From assembly GCA_029207755.1 (NCBI GenBank), contig JARCOQ010000001.1:94301140-94365139 (forward strand): DNA of 64,000 bases, written 5' to 3'. Below are positions 49,976 through 61,181 of the stretch, piece after piece (positions within the stretch are counted from its first letter, which is position 1; each line of letters begins with the position of its first letter). A program made the position numbers and the translations under genes. The notes beneath the pieces were generated by a model, which saw only the letters and a list, made by a program, of their open reading frames with translations, searched no databases and was not told the origin of the DNA. The stretch comes from Chamaea fasciata (taxonomy: Eukaryota; Chordata; Aves; Passeriformes; Sylviidae).

Positions 49976-52900
49976 GTTGGCATGAGCTATCCACCATGTC
50001 ACCAGAGCAGCACTGTAATTCTACCCACTGTGACACCCAGAGCAAACCTGCAGACCTTCAGACCTTTCTTAAAGAGCAGATGACACCACCAAGACGATCG
50101 GTACAGATTTTGTCTTTCTAAAGCACTTAATGTGATCAGAGAATTAAAATTTCAGCATGTCACTTAATGATGGCTGAGCAGCAAATATGGTAACACCTAG
50201 ATTAGGTTTCTTGCAGTTTCATAGATACAGGTGGGACAATTCTGGCAATACACAAGTTCTGAGACGTTCTTCTCTAGCTTGTGCAATCAGCTGTATTTAT
50301 TAACAGCAGTGAGGTCACTGTAATTTTCAATAAATGGTGACTTGCTGATTTATATCAGAAGATCCATATGGCAGTAAACAATACCATTTACATTTAATTA
50401 GTTTTATTGAACCAAAGGGTAATTTTATTTGCAATGAACTACATGTTATGATTAAGAATGTATTTTAATGATCTCTAAGTAAGGTGAACAAATGTTGCCC
50501 TTGACCTAATAGAGGAGATTTTTCTGTTATTGATAACTGTGGTGATTTTTAAATTGTGAAATGCAAAGGAGAACATTTTCATTATTGTACCATCACAAAG
50601 TCATTTTCTGACTTGCAGTGTAGAAGAATGAAATGCAGTCTTGTCAATTATTATTTTTAAGTATGAGATAATAAAATGCTTATCATACTTTTAAGAAAGA
50701 CTAATCTACTGTTATATAATAAAATATTTTTTTGAGATTCAAGTCTTTCATGTAGTTTTTTAATCTACAACTGTTACAATGCCCACCGAAATGTGTTTTT
50801 TGTCTTGAGCAAGAAAATAACTGAGGTCATTTGCCCTTACTGCATCCTAAAAGTGATGTAATTTTAGATTTAGAATACTGTTTCCATTGAAGGTATCAGT
50901 AAAACTATTTGGCTACAGTGAATCAGCAGTTCAATGTATTAGCATGAAAATAAGTCTTTACTGAAGCTGAGTTTCACAAATCCTCAGTTCGTTAAATTAT
51001 TAATAAAAAGCAGTTGCCTTTTCTAAAAATAATAGAATCAAATTCTTTGCTTAAGGTAATTTCCCTTTCCCCTGCTTTTATATAAGGGAAAGCTATGACA
51101 TAATATAACAAGGTATTTTTTTTCTTGCCTAGTGAACAGAAATTATATTTAATGTACATCATGCGTTCAGATCTTGATGTCTCTTTGTTAAAGTCGCCCT
51201 CACAATTTCTTTCAAGACACTGAGAGGAGAAATGCATAGCTTCCATACTGGAAAAGCAGCACTTGGTGAAGAAACATCTTTGTATTACAGTAACTTTTTC
51301 TGGTTGTTGAATGGAGTTCATAGCAAATTAGTCTTCTGTAACTGTATCATTCTTCAAATTTTTCTTTCTTTAACTCATACTATAAAACTGTTGTGTTTTA
51401 TTGGCCTGAGAATAGTAATACCAATAATGTGCAGATCTCAGTTTTTCACAAAGATAAGTAAGTTTGTTTCAGAGTTGAAATTCAAAAAGGAAAAAAAGGA
51501 AAACACAAATTTAGGTGTTAAATCAGAAATACAAAAGGGGGGCTAAAACATGAAAAGACACCAAAGGAGTATGGTAGATAGAAATTTTTACATTTGAAAT
51601 GTAACAAAGGAGAATATCACAGTAGAAGAAAAGAGAAATATTAGAAACAAGGAAAATATATTACTGTACAAATGCCAATTCACTTTAAAAAGGTGGATAT
51701 TTCTACTTCCTTTTATTTTAATTTTGCTTCCCTCTAAGACATTCTTTGAAAAGAGAGAAGTTGACGCATTTCACTAGCAGTTTTTATTGTGTATATGAGC
51801 ATGTGTGTGGTATTAGTTTTCTTCTGTGTTATTCACTGCTGAGAGACTCTTTATTTTTCTTTGCATAATAAAGCACATAATAGCTTAGATTATCTAAATT
51901 GTAGGTGATAACAGATTGGAGAGAAGTGAATGATGAAGATATAGGACACCACCTGTGTATTAGTTTCATATGAATTATTTCTCATGAACCTGTTGAAAGT
52001 AGGTTGGAAGAACAAGGGTGCAATGAATGAACTTCGTGTGATAGACTTCAATAAATGTCTAGTGGTTTAGGATAAAGATAAGTTGTGAGATTCAGTGTTC
52101 AGATTTCATTCATGTTTTAAAAAGCATATGAAATATAAAGTGTGTGTGTTTTTTGCACCACACTTTTTGCAACACATTTGGTTTTTATGAGAGATTTCTT
52201 GTCTGCAGAATATAAACACAATTCCTTATTTATAGAGCTACCCATTTTTAAACTAAAGTCAAACGTATTTCATAAATGTAGATTAGATTTTAAGAAAACA
52301 TTCATTTTGATAAGGAAAAGCAAAAATATAGTGATATTAATCGATCATTGTATCAGAGAAACTAAAGTATATAAATATGTAGGGCTTTAAGACATTAACA
52401 CGGGCAGACAATTGCACCTTTAGTTAATTTTTGTATTGTTCAAATTTTGAAACATAATTGCATTCAAAATTTTGGGAAAAAAATAATGGCCTACTTTTAA
52501 AAGTAGCATTTGAGCCAAGGTGTGGTTATATGTCCATGAAAGAGGCTGTAAAATTAATTCTGCTTACGAAGGAAGCACATTCTAGCTGGCATGAACAGGA
52601 TATTGTACCCATGTAATTTGGTCCCCAGAGGTGGTGTTTGATTAGCCTTTTTCAAGATTCATCTAGTAATAAGGGATGAAGATAACCCAAATTATTAGGT
52701 GCTACATAGAGTGGGAAAGTATAAAACCTTGCATTTGATCAGAGGTTAGAATTCTTAGATCAACTGGGACTTGGAATCAAGCATCTGCTCCTCTCCAGAG
52801 TAGAAATTGGATTGTTGTGTATCCATGCATGAATGCTCAACTCCTTTTGAAATCCCTTTGCTGCTGTTGGTCCTGACCATCTAAAGAGCACCAAAAAGTT

Positions 52901-53436
52901 ACCTTTTGTGATTGAAGAATTCCTTTGTGTCAGGGTTTTAGTCTGTAGTATTTTTTCTGTGGAAGATGGATGTTTTCGAACAATTATTTGATGAAATAAT
53001 TGTTTCAAAATTTGAAGGTGAACCTCCCTGGGCCTCTGGAGACAGCTCTTAAGATCTAACAAACATCAGATTGATCAGATTTTTTTTTCTTTTGTTTATA
53101 CTATACTGCCATCTATTTATAGAGGCTGCTACTGTACTGTCTTAGGAGTTTCCTATTCTTCTTAGTTTTAGGGTAGGAAGATTAATGGATTGTTTGCTGT
53201 CATGAGTAGTGGTACCACATATATTAGACCAAATTTTATCAGGCTAGTTTTGATGTATCCCTGAATTTAAACATTTGAGTAATCCTGTTGATGTAGTCAG
53301 GCTTTCCTGAAGCTGATAGGGTTTTCTCATGAGGTTTTCACAGAGGTGCTACAGCACCTCAAATCCATTTCATTGTTTCCTCTTGTGCTCAGTTGGCTTT
53401 GTCCATGCTGGAGAAATTTTTTTTTCTCTGTTTCAT

Positions 53437-53468
53437 TAAAAAAACCCAACAAACAAACAAACCAACCT
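53437..53468. repeat. A/C-rich tract with AAAC units
   Basis: AAAAAAACCC followed by several AACA/AAAC units. Simple sequence. Confidence 0.9.
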
Positions 53469-53816
53469 CTCTTCCTCCCTCACTTTATTTTGAAAAGGAC
53501 AAATATCTGGAAAATATTTTAAGATTACACTATTAATAATTAAAATGGGACTGTTAAAAGAAAATAATTTAGATAAAATGTCTAACTCATATTGTAAATG
53601 TAAAAGAGTTTAGTGTTTGAACTATCAACACATTTAGGATATCAACTTGGAACTGATCCCTCTATAGCAAGACGTACTGGAAAAAAACACCATGTTTCTT
53701 AGTTGGATAATAATTGTGTGAGCTTAGTTTGGGGTGGGTTGGTGCGGGTCATAAACTGGTATCTTTACCAGGTCTTTAAGTTTAAGTAATAGTAAGTACA
53801 TTATTCTGTTTTACAG

Positions 53817-53897
53817 GATCTCTTTTCAATCAATGCTTATGTCTATGCTCAGAAGCCACAGCTGGATATCCACAGTTTTGAGGGTACCTTCACACGG
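53817..53897 (+). CDS. ATP9B: ATP9B coding exon: actuator domain, YVYAQKP segment
   Basis: The 81-base exon (27 codons, phase 0 both ends) follows TGTTTTACAG and precedes a perfect GTAAGT donor. It encodes [18 protein letters not shown] followed by [18 protein letters not shown] and HSFEGTFTR match the ATP9B form of the segment between DGET and the return to the membrane. ATP9A differs here (YAEEPN, HNFVGTF as I recall). It joins [15 protein letters not shown] in the next exon. Confidence 0.96.
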
Positions 53898-56110
53898 GTA
53901 AGTAGTCCATGTAAATACATGTTCTACTTCCCTCTTAAATACCTCAGTCCTACAGGTAGTGTCAGCATTGTATCAGATCTTTCCTTGGCTTTACAGCAGT
54001 ATTTTTTTCCTATCTTCCTGCCATGGCCATGCTTCATATAAAAGATACCCTGTTTAAACGTATTGCAGAAAACTAATGCATAAGTAATATCTGAAAAAAT
54101 CAAATTTGGAGAGTTGAATATTTGTTGGTTGACATCACTTTAATCTTTGAATGTGAAACTCTTTGTGAACAGTATACTTGGTTTCCAGACATCTGACCTA
54201 TTGTTCATATATGTCAGAAACAGACAAGTTGAATAATAACAGTAGCCTGAGACAATGCATCTGCTAGTTCATGTGCTATAAAAGTGTGCCTTGTTTAACA
54301 GCATTTTTGCTGTACTTCCAAAGTTCAGTTCTCTCAACAATTAAAAATAAAACTAAAAGCTACTTATGGGGCTTTTTATTTAATCTCTTCTCCAGAGATA
54401 ATTAGATTCAAAACTGATTATGAAAATAACAATGCACTAATATCGATGACTTGTTTCTGTTGTTTTCAAGAGGTGGCCTGCTAAAGTTGAACCTTTAAAG
54501 CAGTGTCCCAATAGGTAGTAATATCTTTTTTTTTAATAGATTTACAGTTTTGTAGCAGTATGTTAGCAGATATAGTGATTGTTCTGTTAATTTTAGCCAA
54601 ACTCAGTGGTGGTAGACTCATTCCTCTTAATGGTTCGTTTCTAAAATAATTTGAGAGAATTAACTGCCGAGGAGGTAAAGAGAAGGGTTTTTTACCTGTG
54701 ACTCAAATTGGTAATAGATTTTTTTTCTGTAACTGGAATTCCACTTCACAATTGTAAATACACTGATGAATGAGATATTGCAGCTCTCGAAGACCAATTT
54801 ATACCCCTTACATAGTCCATGCTGCCTACAAAGTGGATGTCATTTGTTCACACCTTCCAAAGCAGTAAGCAACAGTGTTTACTTAAACCTTGTATTGACC
54901 AATTGTCCAAATGAAACTTCTATTAATAGCTGTAAATTCATAATATTCTTCTCAGTGGCTAAATGTATACTTTCCTACATATCTATTGAACTCTTTGGAA
55001 TTTTTTTTAGCACCTCTGGTATAAGTAATTGAGACATTGGGAAATCATCAAAATAATTTGAGTTGCAGGTTCTGTTTGTACACATCAAAAGAGCTATATG
55101 ATTCAAACATTCCAATATGTGTAAAAAACTGGTACATTTTATGCTTTCAGGATTGCATAAATTTTTTTGGGGGTGCGTCAGTAGCAAGGATAGTTTGAGC
55201 TTCTATGTAAGGCATCTTAGGGCATTGCCCTCAAATTTCATTCACAGTGAATCATACTAGAGATTTTTCAAAGGTTGTTTTTTGTTAGTGATGTGCCTTC
55301 TGCATTGTGAAATGTTGTTTTAGGACACTGGTTTACTGATTTATCTTTCTGCTTTTGCTGTGAGCCCTTGATTCTTACAATAAATCAGTTCTTGCATCTA
55401 ATTTGTATGTTACGTTAAAGCAAAAAAATTAGTGTGCTTAGTGATGCTAATGCATACATTTTTTCTACTAAAGCATTGATGTTCAAAGAATTCCTGCAAG
55501 GGTAGGTTGACAGGGTAATAGCACATTGATTTTTCTTTTTCTTTTTTCCCCCCATTAGGGAGACAGAGTACTAACAATGTAAAAGACAAACTTAGATAAT
55601 TTCAAAAAGTGTGCGTCCATAAAAGAAACCAGAAACTTGGGAGCACAGTGCTGGAGTTTTTATGAGTGAGCAAGTTCTAAGCACAAATCTGTCCACAAAA
55701 AAAGTGAGAGCTGACAAAGGATATCTTTTGCAGAACACCTGCATAATCATGTCATGGGGCATAAAAACTTTGCCATACTCTAGTGGTATCTGCCAGCTTC
55801 ACAAGAACTTGTTTTCCATTATTCTCCATAGATTTTGGTGTGTTACATGCAGTCAGGGCATGAAAGTGAGTGCATGTCCTTGCATGATCATGTCTGGCCC
55901 TTAAATAATGGCATAAGTTAATTCCTCTCCTCCTTTCACATTAACTAGACAGCCTATCAAAAAACAATAGATGAACTAAATTAGTGTTTTGTGGAAATTT
56001 ATGAGATAGCTTTATTTGTTCTAAGGGCATCATCCATGTCTTGGCTGAACTTATTTTTAAATAGTGGTGTACAGAACAAGGATGTAAGCAGATGTAACTA
56101 CTAGAGGTTC

Positions 56111-56932
56111 TGTCTTGGTTTGAAAGACAGGTGTCTGCTAGGGAGGGGCAGGGCCTTCCTCGGAATGGAGAATTCAGATCCCGTCCCTCCAAATTATTAT
56201 AATTTAGAAAATTAAAGGGACTTTCAGGCAGAGGTATGGGCATAGGAATAACAGTTCTTCACTAGTATGTATAACGAGACAAACAACAACAACAACCACA
56301 GCAATAATTATAACAGAACCAGGAACCTCGAGGGCCTTTGTTTCACAAAGCCCAGGGCAGGCTGATCTCTTGGGACTGCAAGAGCACCAAGCTGGAACGG
56401 TGGAAAATCTCAGGGTGGTGGATGAGATCAGAAGCTCATCGGTGTTTGCTGGAACGTCAGGGATGTCCCAGCAGGGTAGGGCAGTGCGGGGCCACAGAGT
56501 AGCAAAAAGCCTCATAGCAGTGCCAAAGAAGCCGCAACCGCGGGACAGGGCCGGCCCAGCAGGGCAGGAGGAGGGGCTCAGAATTCCGGGGCACAGGAGC
56601 AGATGATGATAGATTTCTCAGGACCGGATTTTCTGGTGACAGTGAACTCCTGCAGCAAGCAGCAGCTTGGCCATCCTCTCTCCAATGTCGAGAGCAAGAG
56701 AGTGAAGCTGCCTCCAGCCTTGTCCTTTACCTGCCCCAAAATTCATGTTATCTCCCCTCTGAGAGAAACTCCCAGAGACAAAAGAAGTGTAGCCAGGTGC
56801 TACAGCTCCTCTCCTTTGTCCCCTCTGTTCTGCTTGAGTACTTATAAGTACCCAGTAGTTAGTTTCCTAGCTAAGGGAAAAATTTATGGGAAAAATTCTG
56901 TAAATAAAAAAGAAACAAATCTAACCCAAACA
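56111..56932 (+). mobile_element. Candidate solo LTR of a passerine endogenous retrovirus
   Basis: The element begins TGTCTTGGTTTGAAAGACAG and can be read to end in CCCAAACA, so it has TG...CA ends about 822 bases apart. Flanking five-base words are GGTTC and GTTTC (4 of 5 identical), a possible decayed target duplication. A TATA-like ACTTATAAGTA (56840-56850) precedes an AATAAA (56903-56908), as expected for U3 and R. The AAATTATTATAATTT and AAC-repeat stretch near 56191-56300 resembles LTRs I know from finches. No gag, pol or env sequence is present. Open frames at 56370-56606, 56603-56962 and 56204-56515 lie wholly or mostly in the element and are not genes. Confidence 0.65.
56281..56299. 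repeat. (AAC)n short tandem repeat inside the LTR
   Basis: About five AAC units, slightly interrupted, within the candidate LTR. Confidence 0.85.
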
Positions 56933-58256
56933 GTTTCTCTTCTGTCTGATGTTCCTCTGTAGGCTTGATAAATGCGGGAGCTATTTTTTCAGTGTTGAAA
57001 ATCTGTAAAAAGACAATAAAAGGCAACCATACTTCTTAACCCAACTTTTACCAGTTAGTGCCTAGAGTATTCTAGAGCATTACATCAGTGTGTATCGGCA
57101 TAGCTAGTATTATTTAACCTTTGCTTACTTCTGTATAAAATCATGGAAAGTCTCTCTTGCTTTTAACCTTGGCTATTTTTTGTTTAAATTTGTGTTTTTC
57201 TTTCGCTATTCCCTTAGGAATATTTTCCTTTTATTTCTTCTGTATTGCAGTTCTGTGCTGTCCCTCTGTGCTGAAAAGGGTGTTTCTTTTACTTTGGAAA
57301 TATATCTTATTTTTTATATTCTAACAGCAATCTTAGAAAATAAATGCCATTGAGTTTGGTTCAACTACTTTAATAATCTTTCTTTTTTCAAATGGTACAG
57401 GACTATATTGTATTATATATAATTTTTTTACAATATAGCATCTTGTTAGATGCTTAAAAAACCCTACCCGGATGCAAAACCTGGTGCACATAGCTGTATT
57501 CATTTATGAGTAGAATCCCTGGCCTGACACTAATTTTACAGATGTTTTCTTAGGTATGTCTTGCATTTTAGTAGAGAGAACGGTAAGTTATTTTTTAAAT
57601 TCATGTTTGCTGTTAAAGAATTACCTGTTTTGAAGCAATGGTTGTGTTCACTTCAGTCTGGCTTACTTTTATGTTGTCAATGAAGGGAATGGCATTAAGT
57701 TTTGCAAATCCTTTTGACTCCCCTTCCTTTATGCTGGCAGTAACAACTATACAGACAGCTTGACTAGGGAGGTAATGTGTGTGGAACCTAATCTGACCCT
57801 GTCCAAAACACATGCCAGTAAAATGAACATAGCCAGAAAAATTAACTGTGGGGTTGGACTGGGGAAGGAATCTCTTTCAGAGATTCAAGTAAATTAATGT
57901 GTATTCCTCTTTCCTACAAAAGTTGATGGGGGTTGTTGTGCTGCATCCTGTCATACAGGAACAGAGATAGAAAGGGTCAAATAGAAGTGGTACACTGGTT
58001 CACTCAAGGATTATGTATTTTGCCTCAAAGACCTCTCTTCGTTATTTACAAAAATTTCTAAAAAAATATAGCTTTGAAACGTTTTAAATGAATCCTTGAA
58101 ATTTGTCATGATCCTTGGTCAGCTGTATTGTGCATTCATGAAAGGACTTAATGAAATTAATTTTAAAAGGACTGAGAATGGGTTGTATTCAATTTTTATT
58201 TCACTGATCATCTTTCCTTTCTCTCTGTACATGCAAGAGCTGCAGACTAATTTCTG

Positions 58257-58284
58257 AAAAAAAAAAACCCAAAAAAACCCCAAA
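58257..58284. repeat. A/C-rich low-complexity run
   Basis: A runs interrupted by CCC and CCCC blocks. Simple sequence. Confidence 0.9.
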
Positions 58285-59844
58285 CTATATGCAGTTTAAA
58301 CCTCTATGATCAATGCTGCTCATGGATTAAAAAAACTGAGCCTGAATATGAAGATTGAATATAATACTGAACTGCACTATTCTGATAATGAACTTAATTC
58401 AGAACTCAAAGACCAAAAAACATATAGCTGCCAAATGAAATTCCACCCAGCAGACCTTAAGTGGAAACTTTGTCAGGTGGACAAAGAAGTTCTTGTATAT
58501 CAAATTTCTGCTATGAGAACAAGTGATGGAGTTCATTTAACCCAAAACATACATTGTTCTGTTAGTGTCAGAAAATTTGCAGAAATTTCTCCTTAACAGA
58601 GGTGTGGTCTCACTCAGGAATTGCAGTTCTTGTCCTTCCCTGCTTCATCTATCCCTACCATCTCTCCAGAAGTACAAATGAAAATAGAGTGAAACAGCTA
58701 AACTCATAACCCTTAAATGCACCTTGTATTTTTTATTTGAGTAACTTATGACAAAAGAAAAATAAGGGTAAGTCATCATCTGTTTGGGCATGGAAGGTGT
58801 GGTATTTGGGAAATGGAATGAACTGTAGAAAGCTGAAAATGTTAGGTGAAGGTATAAAGACATGAAAGTACCTTAATGAAATAAGCAGAAGATAACTGTT
58901 TGGCCAGACCATTCTGTGGATGAGCATGAGTAGAAAGAGAGAGAGCTCATTTGGTGTTTTGCTATTTTGAATGACCTAAAAGAAGGTATTTCACAAAATC
59001 TTGTAGCAGGGGTAGACATCGAACAAGTGATTTTTTCCTGAGCCTGTTGTCAGCTCTTCACAATCATTGCAGGGCTTTTGATTTCTTCTTGTAATATGGA
59101 AGAGTTTCACAATTGAGTCTTAAAATCTGCTAACTAAAAAATAAGGGAAAACAAATAATTTCCCTGGCTTAGTATCCTGTTCTTGACAATAACCAGAAGC
59201 AGAGTGCTGGGAAGCAGAATACAACTAGAATAAGGACACAGTAGTACGTCCTCAAAAGAGCCATCTGTGTCTTAACTCAAGATGTGGGAAATTCATGAGT
59301 TAGAGCTGTTTTCTGTAAGTAACCTACAATGAATTTTCCTTCTCTAAACTTACCCAGTTCACCCTTGAACCTGTGTAACCTTTTAACATTGAAATGGGAG
59401 GAAGTTACACAGGTTAAGTACATATTTAAGAATGATTGCCTGTTATTTTAGTTTTGCTGACTTTATTTATGACTTCTTTCTTCTTTGGTAAAAATAAGCA
59501 GTATCTATCCTCCCTTTTTAGGTGCCTGTTTCATACATGTCTGTCATATTCCCCATTAGAAATCAGGTATATTTAGTCATATCTAGTATGGAAGCTATGT
59601 TGACCTCCCTTGTTGCTCTTTTTGAACATTTTCCAGTCTTTACTTTCTGTTTGAAATAAACACAAGAAATAATCACAGAACCCAAATAATATGGGAACAA
59701 TTATAAATCAAACCAGGAATCTAAGCATTAAGGTTTAGGAGTATAGCAAATAATTCTTGCAGTACTAATTCCTGAGGTAAGAATCAAAAAATAATTCTCC
59801 TTTTTCTTAATTTAAGGCTAATCTTATAGAACATTGATGATTTT

Positions 59845-59990
59845 TCACAGAATCACAGACTATTCTGAATTGTAAGGGACCCGCAAGGATCATCAAGTCC
59901 AGCTCTTAAGTGAGTGGCCCATAATGGGGATTGAAGCCATAACCTTGGCATAATTAACGCCATGCCCGAACCAAGTAAATCACAGGATCA
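59845..59990 (-). mobile_element. tRNA-Ile-derived SINE with CR1-like tail (TguSINE1-like)
   Basis: Read on the - strand, the right part (59915-about 59986) resembles a decayed tRNA-Ile: the + strand shows TGGCCCATAATGGGGATTGA, then CCTTGGCATAATTAACGCCA, the reverse complement of a tRNA-Ile T arm, anticodon loop and acceptor. The left part (59845-59912) reads CACAGAATCACAGACTATTC, then TGTAAGGGACCCGCAAGGAT and CATCAAGTCCAGCTC, a CR1-type 3' tail. A tRNA-Ile head fused to a CR1-X-type tail is the known architecture of songbird TguSINE1. The copy is too diverged to be a working tRNA. Confidence 0.8.
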
Positions 59991-61105
59991 TCAATATAAA
60001 TCTTGTTTAAAAATTTGTAATTTTCTTCTTGGGGCTAATTCCATATCCTCCCTCTCTTCACCTCTGTTTTTGACAGAATGGTTCTCCATGCCTTTTAAAC
60101 AACAATTTTTCCTCACTTAAGAGAGTAAGAACTATATTTTCCTTGCTATATAGGGATCTCTTGATCTATGCACGAAAACTTATGTGTTTAGTTGGAGATT
60201 TTTCTTTTTTTAGAAACAGAAATTTCTATGCAGCTCATCCTGTGCTTGGTGGTTGTTTCAAAATAGAGATGAAAAATGGGCGTCGGTTTTGATTATTGAC
60301 AATATGTAGAATTTATTGTGTACTTTGATAAATAAGTCATTTCCCCTTTCTTGCAAAATGTTTAGTGACAATCTGTAATTTGATCAAATACACTTGATTA
60401 TCCTACCTCCTAAAGTTTCCTTTAGTTGTAAACAGCACATTTCACAGCTGCTAATGAGTAACAAATCTGTACATGCTCCAAATTGATTATGAGAGACTGT
60501 GTTTACAATCTGCAGATCATTATTGCTTGGGAGGAGAGAGGGGAGGAAAAAAAAGGGGAAGTTTAAAGTAATCATGGAAGCAATTTTCTATTGGAGGTAT
60601 TTTTCCAAGGAGAATATATTTTATAAGCATGTGGTAAGATAATACAAGCCTGCATTTCATTTTAGAAGTCTAAATATTTTTCCCTGAAGTTTATGTAGTG
60701 TTTATCAGGTGTAGAATGATGATGACCATAACTTACTGTATGGATTATTGATTATTTAAATACAGAATAGGGTGTTAATTTTGGGGAGTTAGTGTTCATA
60801 ACTCACCTTAACTGCACGCTGTAACATACTGTTCTGCAGTTTGATACATCTAAGGAAAAGAATATGTTACTTTTAAAATAATTCTGACTAGTTCTTTTAA
60901 TATGATTGGATAGAAGTAATATGAACTTCAAACATTATTTCACTTTGTAGAAAGTCATTTGTGTCTGTGTACGTGCAATGAATGCTATCATACAGTGAGT
61001 GGTACAAGGATGCAAACATCCTGTGTCAGTTATTCAGGTGGTTTGACATGGTTCTGAAATTTTCGTGATGGTGATTTACTTAGTAGCTGTTCTTATTTTT
61101 AACAG

Positions 61106-61181
61106 GAAGACAGTGATCCTGCAGTTCATGAAAGCCTAAGCATAGAAAATACATTATGGGCAAGCACTGTTGTTGCTTCAG
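61106..61181 (+). CDS. ATP9B: ATP9B coding exon: end of actuator domain
   Basis: The 76-base exon follows TTTTTAACAG and precedes donor GTAAGA. It encodes [20 protein letters not shown] followed by TVVAS and leaves one base of the next codon (expected glycine). [11 protein letters not shown] is the conserved family stretch near the end of the actuator domain, before helix M3. The next exon, expected to begin with a TVIGVVIYTGKETR-like segment, is not in the remaining 2.8 kb. Confidence 0.95.

Larger units (their letters stand above)
45894..53816 (+). other. ATP9B: ATP9B intron (7.9 kb)
   Basis: Donor GTAAGC, acceptor TTTTACAG. It contains a G6(TG)6 run at 46435, a possible LTR end near 47760-47960, a GC-rich island at 49026-49490, a CR1 fragment at 49683-49975 and an A/C-rich tract near 53437. 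No gene was recognised. Confidence 0.88.
53898..61105 (+). other. ATP9B: ATP9B intron (7.2 kb)
   Basis: Donor GTAAGT, acceptor TTTTTAACAG. It contains a candidate solo LTR (56111-56932), an A/C-rich run near 58257 and a tRNA-Ile/CR1 SINE (59845-59990). A 96-codon open frame at 58306-58596 has polar, protein-like composition but no family I recognise. Confidence 0.88.

Noticed and set aside
56370..56962. Two adjacent open frames as coding genes
   Set aside because: They lie in, or extend only slightly beyond, a candidate LTR, have no recognisable protein features, and reflect its higher GC content.
59915..59986. tRNA-Ile gene on the - strand
   Set aside because: Arms are decayed and the tRNA-like part is joined to a CR1 tail, so it is a SINE head and not a functional tRNA.
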